DNA of 64,000 nt from Mesobacterium_A sp034670065 (GCA_034670065.1 JAXMOG010000007.1:1-64000), one strand, 5' to 3'. Numbered from the stretch's first letter, positions 1 through 8,546 are shown. The notes: generated from the letters alone by a model not told the origin. Numbers and translations are program-made.

Positions 1-607
1 CAAGAATTTGGGCTAGGGCCATCTGGACCCCATCCAATTGGTTGCAATTGGCGTGCTGCTCGTCGCACGCTATCGGCCGGTCCGCAAATGCAGCCACGAA
101 GAGGACATTTATGAATGCCGCAGCATTTGGCAGTTTGGGCTGATTGTGTTGAAAAACTCTGTTTTCGCGCCCGTTCGACGAATTTGCTCCCCATAGATGC
201 TCATCAGTTTGTGTTAGCGAGGGTGTCGGCCAAATTCACCTTCCTGCTCTCACGCCCGGCCACACAGCGCCACAAAACCAATTTCGGACGACCGCGCCAA
301 TAGATTGATTTCTAGCGGAAATTCGCGGTTCTACGATTATGGTGTTTTTCAACACAATCGGCTCTTTCCGGACCTCCGAGGCGACGCAGCAACGCCAAGA
401 TCTGCGGACTGGAGAGCAACGGGAACGGCCCATTCCGGCCATTGGCCAGTGCAGATCCATGTTGCACTCGCAGCCACCATTTGCGACTTTCGCGGCAAGT
501 GGGAGGCCGAAGTCTGGCCATTCTTACACTCCGAGGACAATGCCAGCGCACTCAAACCGGATGCGAACGGCAGCACCGGGCGGTTCGATTGACCGGACAG
601 TCCATGA
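1..607. other. Gene-free stretch with repeat-like sequence
   Basis: I see no convincing gene. Six overlapping short open frames on both strands have no recognisable domain, no good ribosome binding site and atypical composition. The stretch contains a perfect 16-base inverted repeat (listed separately), so it may be a mobile-element remnant. Bases 365-545 gave me an impression of a sequence often translated as hypothetical proteins in Rhodobacteraceae. I could not check that. Confidence 0.5.
142..359. repeat. Inverted repeat pair, possible IS end or MITE remnant
   Basis: The 16-base arm GATTGTGTTGAAAAAC at 142-157 recurs exactly inverted at 344-359. Outside the arms the match continues imperfectly: GGGCT before the left arm against GAGCC in the inverted right arm. 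About 186 bases lie between the arms and encode no recognisable transposase. The length and layout would suit a short non-autonomous element or two abutting insertion-sequence ends. No target-site duplication could be fixed. Confidence 0.45.
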
Positions 608-2140
608 CTATTCCGCAGCAAACTTTCGCTCGATCTTCAGCTTGTTCTGGTCCGTCTTGGGCTCAACCAGATACATGCCAACGACGATTATCCCAAAGGC
701 CACCCAGGCCATCGGGCTTAAGCTTTCGTTCAACAGCAGAACGCCCCAAACCACGCCCGCAATCGTCATTGTATAGGCCGTTTGGCTATAAAATACCGCG
801 CCGGCCGTTTTGATCAGGTGAAACCCCATTGTGTAGGAACCAATTGACACGCCCATCATGGCGAGCATTGTAAACTCCAGCTTGCCCGGGTTGGTCACAT
901 TGACCTCAAAAGTCTGACCTTCGCTGATTGCCCAAGGCACACTGATAATGCTGGCCGCCACCAGCATCATCGCAAGTGCGCCGTAGTCATCCAGTCCTTT
1001 CGGTCGAAACCCAGCCATCATCATAACCTCAGCTGCCAGCAAAAGTGGGATGAACATGGCAAACAGCAGCCAGGGTATTTCAGTACCCGCGCTTCCGTCG
1101 ACTTGCGTCCATAGCACCAGACCAACACCGCCAAGGCCCACAAGCAGGCCCAACAGGCGTCGCGGAGTCGCTCTGTCCATGCCCGCGACCGCGGAAAAGC
1201 CGAACACCAAAAATCCTTGCAAGGTCAACACAAGCGAAAGGATTGCAGCCTCCACATGGATACTGGCATTCAGTACGACGATGCGAAGAAGAACCGCTGA
1301 CACCATCGCCCAGACAAAGAAAAAGGCAATGTTCCTGAGGGTAAATCGCGGTAAAACGCCTTTGCGAAACGCAAGCCAAACAAAGACGGCGGCGATCGAA
1401 GGGTTCAGCCAAACCATCAGCCCCAGCGGCGTTGCCCCTTCGGCCATCACGATCCGGCTGAGCGCGGGGGTCAGCCCCCAGCAAATGCCAATCGCAACCA
1501 CCCAGAGTGACCCGCGCAGTGTGTCGATGGTCTGTTTCAGCTTTAACTCGCGCTGATAAATCTCGGTCGCCATGCCGCGAAACACGGTTGCCAGTCGCCC
1601 CAGCGGGTCTTTCTTGCTGGCCAGATCTTCCAGACCCATAGCTTTTGGATCGAAATTGCCGCGTTCCAGTTCTTCGGCGGCAGCGGTCAACCGGTCGATC
1701 CGTTCGAAATATTCGAGTTCCTGATCGCGGTAGCGTTTTTTGGCCAATGAGGCATCCAGCCGCGCACGCAGAAGGACCTGTTCGAAATCCTTGGGCAGGA
1801 AATCCTCGGCACCCAATTCGATCGCGCGCACCACATTGTCAATCTCGTCGCCAAGAGCCGACACCACGATGACCGGCACGTGGCCCAGCTTGCTGTCGGA
1901 TTTGAGGCGGCGCAGGACTTCGAAACCGTCCACCTCCGGCATGACGATATCAAGCAGCACTGCGTCAAAAGAGCTCTCTGCCAGTGCCCGCAGCCCCGCA
2001 ACCCCATCCTTTGCAACCTCCGCTTCGTGGCCAAGCGTTTGCACCGCCTTTTTCATCTTGAGGCGCATGATCGGGTTATCATCAACGATAAGAATTCGGG
2101 CGGGATGGGCCAGAGCGACCGCCGGTGTCGTGTCAGTCAA
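608..2140 (-). CDS. Response regulator receiver-HAMP-EamA (DMT) transporter fusion
   Basis: This 510-residue protein joins signalling and transport modules. Residues about 14-130 are a CheY-like receiver domain with the acidic pair D20/D21, phosphoacceptor D64 in LLDIVMP, S94 and K117. Residues about 146-198 read as a HAMP-like linker, with a DPLGRLATVF segment matching the HAMP DElGrLa signature. From about 210 to the end lie some ten hydrophobic helices forming two EamA repeats of the drug/metabolite transporter superfamily. The TTG start at 2140 overlaps the Hpt stop by eight bases. An in-frame ATG at 2221 would run deep into the Hpt gene and is less likely. It is last in the kinase-Hpt operon, so the expected flow is kinase to Hpt to this receiver, with the transporter as output. 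The substrate is unknown and the regulatory idea is inference. Confidence 0.88.
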   Translation of the reverse strand: MTDTTPAVALAHPARILIVDDNPIMRLKMKKAVQTLGHEAEVAKDGVAGLRALAESSFDAVLLDIVMPEVDGFEVLRRLKSDSKLGHVPVIVVSALGDEIDNVVRAIELGAEDFLPKDFEQVLLRARLDASLAKKRYRDQELEYFERIDRLTAAAEELERGNFDPKAMGLEDLASKKDPLGRLATVFRGMATEIYQRELKLKQTIDTLRGSLWVVAIGICWGLTPALSRIVMAEGATPLGLMVWLNPSIAAVFVWLAFRKGVLPRFTLRNIAFFFVWAMVSAVLLRIVVLNASIHVEAAILSLVLTLQGFLVFGFSAVAGMDRATPRRLLGLLVGLGGVGLVLWTQVDGSAGTEIPWLLFAMFIPLLLAAEVMMMAGFRPKGLDDYGALAMMLVAASIISVPWAISEGQTFEVNVTNPGKLEFTMLAMMGVSIGSYTMGFHLIKTAGAVFYSQTAYTMTIAGVVWGVLLLNESLSPMAWVAFGIIVVGMYLVEPKTDQNKLKIERKFAAE

Positions 2141-2483
2141 GGTCGGCAGCCTCAATATCGCGCAATGCGTCCATGGCAGCCTGTGCGGCCTTTGTAATAT
2201 CCGCGACCAAGGGGGCCGCATCCGTCAACGTGCCGTCTTTGCACTGTGTTTCCAAACTGGCACAGAGCGCGCCCAGTTGCTTTGCGCCAAAGTCCTGCGC
2301 GTTGCCTTTCAGGGAGTGGCTGGCCACTCGCAGAGCTTCGGTATCGTCGGTTTTCAAATCGGCAAGAATCTCGGGAACGCAGTCCAGAAACTCGGTTTTC
2401 ATCTCGTCAAAATCTTCGGCTTCACCGCCGATCATCTGCAGCAGCTTTTTCAGCGCTCCATGGTCCAGGACGTCGTCGCTCAT
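2133..2483 (-). CDS. Hpt (histidine phosphotransfer) domain protein
   Basis: This 116-residue stand-alone phosphotransfer protein is mostly one four-helix Hpt domain. The active site is H56 in the motif SHSLKGNAQDFGA, which matches the family H-S-L-K-G signature. Hpt proteins carry phosphate between the receiver of a hybrid kinase and that of a downstream regulator. Its ATG (2483) overlaps the TGA of the hybrid kinase by four bases and its stop overlaps the start of the REC-HAMP-EamA gene, so all three are probably translationally coupled. No membrane segment or signal peptide is visible, so it should act in the cytoplasm. Confidence 0.92.
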   Translation of the reverse strand: MSDDVLDHGALKKLLQMIGGEAEDFDEMKTEFLDCVPEILADLKTDDTEALRVASHSLKGNAQDFGAKQLGALCASLETQCKDGTLTDAAPLVADITKAAQAAMDALRDIEAADLD

Positions 2484-5188
2484 GCCGTGACACCCGTCAC
2501 TTGCTGAGTCCGGAAGGTCTTGGCCGAGTGCAGCGTTGCCAAAAGGGCTTCGACATCAATGGGTTTGCTCAGATAATCGTCCATCCCTGATTTGAGGTAG
2601 CTGTCCCTCTCGGATGCAAGGGCGTTGGCTGTGAGTGCCACGATATAAGGGCGGGTCGACGGATCGAGCGCCTCGTGGATGTGGCCAGACGCAGTAATCC
2701 CGTCCATTTCCGGCATTTCGATATCCATTAACACGACATCGTAGTTTTTGGTCTTGGTCTGTTCGATAGCCTCTGCGCCGCTCGAGACCACGTCGGGAGT
2801 GAACCCGTTGGTTTGCAAGATCTTTGAGCCAACCTTGCGGTTGATCCGATTGTCATCGACCAGCAGGATGCTGAGGTCGAGGGTTGCGCCGGGTGCGGTA
2901 GGTATGCCTGCGTCGGTTGGCGCCGTCGTTTCTCCCGCAACGACCTTGCTGAGCAGGTCCAGAAGGTGGCCGGACTTGGCCGGTTTGGTGATCATACCGG
3001 CAAAACCGATGGCGTCGATCTCGGCGCGCAGGGTTGATTCCACTTGGCCGATCGAGCTGAAAAGGATCAAGGGCGGCATTGCGTCAGCCAGTTTCTCTTT
3101 GAGCTTCCGGGCCAGTTCCGCACCGTTCATCTTGGGCATTTTATAGTCCAAAATGACCACATCATAGCCTGAGATATCCGCATCCAGCGCATCCTGAGGC
3201 AAAGGAAGAGCTCTGGCCTCAAGCCCCCATTGGTGCAGTTTTTCGACCAGGATCATACGGTTGGACCGGTTGTCATCAACGATGAGCGCGCGTTTGCCCT
3301 TCAGGTTGGCAATACGGGCTTCGCGCTTTTCCCGGTCAGGCGCGGGGGCGGCTTCGACCTCAAGCTCGAACGAGAACTCGGTGCCCACGCCCACTTGGCT
3401 TTCCACCTTGATTTCACCGCCCATCAGTTCGACCAGACGCTTGGTGATTGCAAGGCCAAGGCCCGTGCCCCCGTATTTCCGCGTGGTGCTTGCATCGACC
3501 TGGCTGAAGGATTTGAACAGACGGTTCATGCGGTCCGGCGGGATACCAATGCCGGTGTCGCGCACGGCGACGCGCACGCGGGTGGTGTCGCCCACCGCCG
3601 GTTCGGGGCCGTTGTCCACGCTCTCGACTGTCAGAACCACTTCGCCGTCTTCGGTGAATTTGACGGCATTGTTGAGCAAATTCATCAAAATTTGCTTCAG
3701 ACGTGTGGAATCGCCAACAATACCCGCAGGCACGCCCGGGCTGACGCGGCTGGCCAGTTCGATCCCTTGATCCGCAGCCTTGGACACAACGAGGTCAAGG
3801 GCGCTTTCGACCAGTTCGGCCACATCCAGCGGTTCTCGTTCCAATTCCAGCGCACCTGCTTCGACCTTGGAGAAGTCCAGAATGTCATTGATGATCATCA
3901 AAAGCGTGTCTGCCGCAGTCGAAATGGTTTCGCTGAAATCGCGCTGTTCGTCATCAAGGCGGGTGCCGCGCAACAGCGTGCTCATCCCCATTATTCCGTT
4001 CAGCGGGGTGCGGATTTCGTGGCTCATCGTGGCGAGGAACGAGCTTTTGGCGGCGTTTGCATCCTCTGCCTGCTCGCGGGCGCGCTGTAATTCGGTTATG
4101 TCGGTGAACGTGGCAACGGTGCCGCCATCGTCCGTCTTGCGCTCGTTGACGCGCAGCCAAGTGCCATCGGTCCATTTTTGGACATGCGCGCCAGAGGGGG
4201 ACTTATGCGCCTCCACCCGTTCGGCGACCCAGCTCTCTTCGCGTCCCTCGGCATCCTTGATCAGCCCTTTGGCGACTGCGCGGCGGATGACCTGCTCAAA
4301 AGTGACGCCTTTTTGGATCTCGTCCTCTAATCCGGGATACATCATGCGCAGGTAGGTCGAATTGAACATGACCATCTTGTCGTTTTCGTCATGTAAGGTG
4401 AAACCGTCGGTGATGCTTTCGATGGCGGTGGTCAGCTGCGTACTGGTCCGGGCCAGTTCGGCGGTGCGCTGGTCCACCCGTTCCTCAAGAGCATCTCGGG
4501 CGTCTTGCAGGTTCTTTTCGTTTTCTGCCTCGCGGGCCAGCATCTTGTTGAAGGCTTTAATGACCACGCCCATCTCGTCGCGCGTGTCCCAATCCACTGC
4601 CTTGCGTGCGCCGCCGTCTTCGATGGCCTGGATTGAGGTCAGCAACCGTTCAAGTGGGCGGCCAACCGTGCGGCTGTTTGCAAGCAGCGCGGCGACAATC
4701 ACCGCCAGCATCAACACCCCGGCAAGGGCCGCGGCCACGACCATGCGTTCAGAGCGCTCGGCCTGCAGGCGGACATTGGACAAAGTCAGCTTGAGCGTTC
4801 CGATAACCTCGGCGTCGTCTGCATCCCCAAAGGCGATAGGCGCCTGCGCAGTCAACAACCCGCCGCCCTCGGTTTCACGGCCTTGGGAAAGAAAAAGCTC
4901 GCCGTCTTCTTCGCGCACTTCAAGCTCGACCACATCCTTGTCCAGCATGATCGCGTCCGCCACCAGCGTGATCTGGTCTCGAGCGAGATTCCACAACGGG
5001 TCGGCCAGAACCTCGCTTTGGATCGAAAGCATACGTTCCAGCTTTTGTGACATGGCCTGTTCGGCGCGGCTGGCTGAAATCCATTCAACAACGCCAAACA
5101 CCAGCGCGATGGACAAAAGCACAAGAGGTGTGACAACCAGCAGAAATTTAGCCCGCAAAGTGACAAACCTGGACGCAATACGTTCCAT
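2480..5188 (-). CDS. Membrane hybrid sensor histidine kinase with two receiver domains
   Basis: The 902-residue kinase has this order: TM1 (about 14-36), an extracytoplasmic sensor region of about 110 residues, TM2 (148-170), HAMP (171-224), a coiled coil, a PAS domain (about 250-365), HisKA with H390 in SHEIRTPLNG, an HATPase with N506 and GGTGLGL glycine loops, and two receiver domains with phosphoacceptors D681 (LDYKMP) and D822 (MDIEMP). Both receivers keep their acidic pair and lysine, so both look functional. I chose the ATG at 5188 because AAGGA lies about six bases before it. An ATG eleven codons upstream lacks such a site. It heads an operon with Hpt and the REC-HAMP-EamA gene, and a solute-binding protein gene is divergent from it. 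That protein may present the ligand to the sensor, but this is inference. Confidence 0.93.
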   Translation of the reverse strand: MERIASRFVTLRAKFLLVVTPLVLLSIALVFGVVEWISASRAEQAMSQKLERMLSIQSEVLADPLWNLARDQITLVADAIMLDKDVVELEVREEDGELFLSQGRETEGGGLLTAQAPIAFGDADDAEVIGTLKLTLSNVRLQAERSERMVVAAALAGVLMLAVIVAALLANSRTVGRPLERLLTSIQAIEDGGARKAVDWDTRDEMGVVIKAFNKMLAREAENEKNLQDARDALEERVDQRTAELARTSTQLTTAIESITDGFTLHDENDKMVMFNSTYLRMMYPGLEDEIQKGVTFEQVIRRAVAKGLIKDAEGREESWVAERVEAHKSPSGAHVQKWTDGTWLRVNERKTDDGGTVATFTDITELQRAREQAEDANAAKSSFLATMSHEIRTPLNGIMGMSTLLRGTRLDDEQRDFSETISTAADTLLMIINDILDFSKVEAGALELEREPLDVAELVESALDLVVSKAADQGIELASRVSPGVPAGIVGDSTRLKQILMNLLNNAVKFTEDGEVVLTVESVDNGPEPAVGDTTRVRVAVRDTGIGIPPDRMNRLFKSFSQVDASTTRKYGGTGLGLAITKRLVELMGGEIKVESQVGVGTEFSFELEVEAAPAPDREKREARIANLKGKRALIVDDNRSNRMILVEKLHQWGLEARALPLPQDALDADISGYDVVILDYKMPKMNGAELARKLKEKLADAMPPLILFSSIGQVESTLRAEIDAIGFAGMITKPAKSGHLLDLLSKVVAGETTAPTDAGIPTAPGATLDLSILLVDDNRINRKVGSKILQTNGFTPDVVSSGAEAIEQTKTKNYDVVLMDIEMPEMDGITASGHIHEALDPSTRPYIVALTANALASERDSYLKSGMDDYLSKPIDVEALLATLHSAKTFRTQQVTGVTA

Positions 5189-5266
5189 AAAAATCCTTGT
5201 TAACCAATGTACAGTGCGCAATCTGCCTGTAACTTTATTTCTATCGGCGACGCGATTGATCGCGCA

Positions 5267-5282
5267 TCCTTCAATTGAAGGA
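5267..5282. promoter_or_regulatory. Perfect 16-base palindrome in divergent promoter region
   Basis: TCCTTCAATTGAAGGA reads identically on both strands. It lies in the 148-base divergent gap between the hybrid kinase and the solute-binding protein, 54 bases before the latter's start. Perfect dyads of this length in a divergent gap are typical operators for dimeric regulators. No such regulator gene is adjacent, and the binding protein is unknown. Confidence 0.5.
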
Positions 5283-5336
5283 CGACACCCGTTTTATGGC
5301 CTGTTACCCCCAGTTCATCAGGGAGTTTGTTTTACT

Positions 5337-6068
5337 ATGAAAAAACACATTTTATCGGTTTTGGCGGGCATGGTTCTGAGTACGCAAGCTTTGCTGGCAC
5401 AGGATTTGAATTTGGCCGCGACGGAATACCCGCCATTCTACGGGGCGGATCTGCCGGACAATGGTTTTATGACAGAAATCGTGACCGAAGCCTTTGATCG
5501 CGCAGGATATGGGGCGAAGGTTTCGTTCCTTCCATGGAAGCGCGCATTCGAGGGGACGCAGGAGGGCAAGTATGACGCTCTGTTCACAATGTGGTACAGG
5601 CCCGAACGGGAAGAGCATTTCATCTTCTCTGATCCGCTCCCGTCGAACGAATTGGTCTTCCTGGTCCGAGCGGGTGATGACAGCACGTTTGAAAGCTTTG
5701 CGGCACTTGAGGGCAAGACAGTCGGCGTCGTGCGCGGCTATGCGGCCCCGCCCGGCTTTGAAGACGCCAACCTGAAAGTGTCAGAGGGGCGTGATGACGT
5801 GGAAAACCTTGCCAAGCTGCTACGTGGCCGCGTTGATCTGGTGCTGACGGACCGCATTGTGGCTCAACATATCATCAACACAAGGATGCAAAAGGATGCA
5901 GCCTCATTTGGCTGGATGGAGCCGCCCGTACACGTGGATGTGCAGTATCTAGGCGTGTCCAAGGCCATTGAAAACGGCGCGGCGGTGATGGATGCTTTCA
6001 ACACAGCCCTTGCAGACATGACCGAAGATGGCACTTTGAATGCCATTATGGCCAAGCACGGCTTTTGA
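5337..6068 (+). CDS. Periplasmic solute-binding protein, family 3 type
   Basis: The protein has 243 residues. The first about 21 form a Sec signal peptide (a lysine pair, a hydrophobic stretch and a cleavage site near ALLAQ). The rest resembles the small amino-acid-type binding proteins (SBP_bac_3), with the family pattern PPF near the mature N-terminus, a FLPWKRAF segment, and the late motif DLVLTDRIVAQHII. An AGGGAG sequence precedes the ATG. No ABC permease or ATPase lies nearby. Proteins of this class without a transporter often act as ligand sensors for membrane kinases, and it is divergent from such a kinase. A role in sensing for the 608-5188 phosphorelay is therefore plausible but inferred. 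Confidence 0.85.
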   Translation: MKKHILSVLAGMVLSTQALLAQDLNLAATEYPPFYGADLPDNGFMTEIVTEAFDRAGYGAKVSFLPWKRAFEGTQEGKYDALFTMWYRPEREEHFIFSDPLPSNELVFLVRAGDDSTFESFAALEGKTVGVVRGYAAPPGFEDANLKVSEGRDDVENLAKLLRGRVDLVLTDRIVAQHIINTRMQKDAASFGWMEPPVHVDVQYLGVSKAIENGAAVMDAFNTALADMTEDGTLNAIMAKHGF

Positions 6069-6080
6069 ACGGACAAGGTC

Positions 6081-7805
6081 CTAAGGCTCGGACATATCCG
6101 ACTGCACCCAGTCGATAATCTGCTGGTATTGCTGGTGGAATACCATGTACCCGCTGTCGGGCAACACATTCAGCGAGACGTGGTTCAGCGCCTCTGACCA
6201 GCGCCGCGCGGCAGCCCACTGCACGTTTCGGTCATGGATGCCGATCACGAGACGCACCGGCACCGGGCACTCGGTGAGCAGCGGGCGCCAGTCCGCGCGG
6301 TAGTTCAGATCGCCAAAATTGCCTACATGGCCCTGATCGCGGTGCACGCGCCTGCCGTGCACCATGACCGGCAGGATGTCAGGCCGCGTGATCCATTCCA
6401 CGTCCTTGGCAGAGGCGCGCATGACGGCCTTGCCAAAGGCGGCTGGCCCCGAGCGCATGACAAAGGCAAACCCTGCCTTGCACAGAAACTTGACCGAGGC
6501 GGGGAAATGCAGCCGGGCGTGCGGCAGCAGGTAGTTGTAGCCGTTTGTACCCTCCAGATCCGCATCTTCGAGGACCGGAAGCAACGGGTGGCAGGCGGTG
6601 ATGCTGGCGATCCGTTCGGGCATCAGCGCCGCAGCGGCCAACCCGTGCACAAGGCCAGAGCTTGAGGCCACAAGCGCCACTCGTTCGATGCCAAGGTGAT
6701 CCAGCAGGGCCCGCACATCGGGCGCAAAATCGCGCGGCTCGCTGGCCTCGCCCGGATAAACTGTGGTCTTGCCAAAACCGGGGCGCAGCGGACCAATGAT
6801 GCGGATGCCCTTCTTCTTGGCCAAATCCACCGGTTCCTTGAACCAGACATCACCAAAGGCCTGATCGTGATACCACAAGATGCAAGTGGTGCCGTCGCGC
6901 GCGCCAAAATCTGAATATTCGATCTGTCGCCCATCGGGCAGTTTGAATAGGTGCCGCTGATCCTCGCGCGGGAAAAAAGCGGTGTCGTTGCGCGCTTCAA
7001 GGCGGGCAGCCACCAGGTTGCCCTCGTCCACCTCGTGCATCAGTGACAGACCATAGATCAGGCGCGTGCAGTCGGGCTGATCCTTGGTGCCGGTCTTGCC
7101 AAAGATGGCTTGCAACTGGCTGCGCACGGTAGACACGGCGGCGCGGCGGCGCTCGGCAATCTCCTTGACCTTGAAGCCTTCGATCATAAGGCGGATCACG
7201 TCCACCTCGGCCCGGCTCAGATCAAACAGGTCTTGCAGGATCGGGCCCAAATGCGCAGGCCAACCCACATCACTGGTAAGCAAGATCACAAGGCGGCGGC
7301 CCGTGCTGGCCTGTACATATTGCTCAAGGCGGACCAGCAGGGGGCGACCGGTTTGCACGTTCTGGAAGCGCAAAACGTCATTCGGGTTGTTCTGGCGGTC
7401 AACGTTCTTGGCCACATTGTTGATGCGACGCTGCAGGTCGGCGCTGTCATCGGGGCTGAGTGGCAAGTGCCGCACGCTGCTGTCCGGCACCAGATCATAG
7501 GCGGTCTTGGCCGCAGTGTTCGCATCCAGAATGTTGCCCGTCTCATCCAGAGCGATCGTGACCTGCATGCGTTTGGCGAGTTCCTGATGCAGCGCCTCGT
7601 CCATCTCGCGCCTCCAGGGCGTGACAATGTCTACAAGCGCTGAGGCACGCTGCAAATGTGCCGCAAACACGCCTACCGCTTCTGTTTGACCGCGGCGACG
7701 GATCTCGGCCAGCTTCTCTTCCAAGCGAAGCATGAAGTCGTCATAGCCGTCCGGAGTCGCAACAAGGTCGTAGATTTCGCCGATAATGCTGTCATCAGGT
7801 CGCAA
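6081..7805 (-). CDS. LuxR-type HTH regulator fused to alpha/beta hydrolase
   Basis: This 574-residue cytoplasmic protein has a PAS-like N-terminal half (about 80-180), a LuxR/GerE helix-turn-helix (about 195-245, LSRAEVDVIRLMIEGFKVKEIAERR) and a C-terminal alpha/beta-hydrolase domain (about 285-570). The nucleophile elbow reads ASSSG at 380-384, close to the G-x-S-x-G consensus, and a terminal histidine is available near VFHQQYQQ. The start is a TTG at 7805 with GAGG about nine bases upstream. The combination suggests a transcription factor that binds or hydrolyses a small ester or lactone. Its ligand and targets are not indicated by the neighbours. The gene ends 12 bases from the convergent solute-binding protein gene. 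Confidence 0.82.
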   Translation of the reverse strand: MRPDDSIIGEIYDLVATPDGYDDFMLRLEEKLAEIRRRGQTEAVGVFAAHLQRASALVDIVTPWRREMDEALHQELAKRMQVTIALDETGNILDANTAAKTAYDLVPDSSVRHLPLSPDDSADLQRRINNVAKNVDRQNNPNDVLRFQNVQTGRPLLVRLEQYVQASTGRRLVILLTSDVGWPAHLGPILQDLFDLSRAEVDVIRLMIEGFKVKEIAERRRAAVSTVRSQLQAIFGKTGTKDQPDCTRLIYGLSLMHEVDEGNLVAARLEARNDTAFFPREDQRHLFKLPDGRQIEYSDFGARDGTTCILWYHDQAFGDVWFKEPVDLAKKKGIRIIGPLRPGFGKTTVYPGEASEPRDFAPDVRALLDHLGIERVALVASSSGLVHGLAAAALMPERIASITACHPLLPVLEDADLEGTNGYNYLLPHARLHFPASVKFLCKAGFAFVMRSGPAAFGKAVMRASAKDVEWITRPDILPVMVHGRRVHRDQGHVGNFGDLNYRADWRPLLTECPVPVRLVIGIHDRNVQWAAARRWSEALNHVSLNVLPDSGYMVFHQQYQQIIDWVQSDMSEP

Positions 7806-8546
7806 ATGAATGCCTCAAAAACAAAGTCCGAGAGCTTTAGGTTAAGCTCCCGTCTAAATGAAAGTACCATATCGGAAAACGTAAAGAGGCATATCTGAAA
7901 ACCTCCGTCTGCCATGCTCGCTCATTTGAATTGCCCGAATTTTCGCCAATTCGGTGTCCTGCAGGCATAGAAGCTCTGGAAGACGTGCTGAAAGAAACCA
8001 AATCCTCGTCATCGCGGCGCATTTCAGTCGTGCCATAGAAGCAGCGTGCCCCTGGTTGAGGCCACCGAAGCTGTGGACAGGTCAGCATGCTGCACGCGTC
8101 ACCGCTATAAATGAAAGTCTTTGCGAAGGACCTTTGGTGTCTCGGAACCAAAATCTAAAGTCCGCTTTGGCATATTATAAATTTTGCTCTCGCATCCGCA
8201 GCGAATGTCGCCAATCCGCCAATTCTATGGGAAAACAACGTGCTGCTGGTGCAGAAAGTAGAGTTCTGAACTGCGCGCGAGCGCCTTTCTGATTAGGCTT
8301 TGCGCGTTTGCAGCGGTGCAGGAAAGGTCTTTGCGAATTTGCGGAGGTTTCCCCAACAAGAACATCGTCTGCAAGCTAAGAGATGCCGAAACCGTAGAAT
8401 TCTTGACGAAGGAAATTGGTGCAAAAGGAGGATCGACTTTTTTGCTCACCAACCCGCAACACCCAGCGAAACGCTGGAAAATAGCGGAAGAAAACGCGGT
8501 GTAATTCACGCAATCCATTGAAATTAAACATTTCTACAAAAATTTA
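7806..8546. other. AT-rich stretch with no supportable gene
   Basis: About 740 bases hold only overlapping short open frames without domains or ribosome binding sites. The longest, about 100 residues, lie on opposite strands over the same bases. Composition is visibly more AT-rich than the flanking genes. A small dyad (CCGAATT at 7935-7941, inverted at 7948-7954) is the only structure I noted. It may be a decayed gene next to the tRNA-Phe gene, a common integration target, but no integrase or attachment repeat was found. Confidence 0.5.

Noticed and set aside
4362..5336. Upstream extension of the solute-binding protein frame
   Set aside because: It runs antisense through the histidine kinase. 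The real protein starts at 5337 with a signal peptide.
8225..8518. 97-codon minus-strand frame and overlapping 62-codon plus-strand frame near tRNA-Phe
   Set aside because: They conflict with each other and have no ribosome binding site or recognisable domain, so I left the stretch as gene-free.
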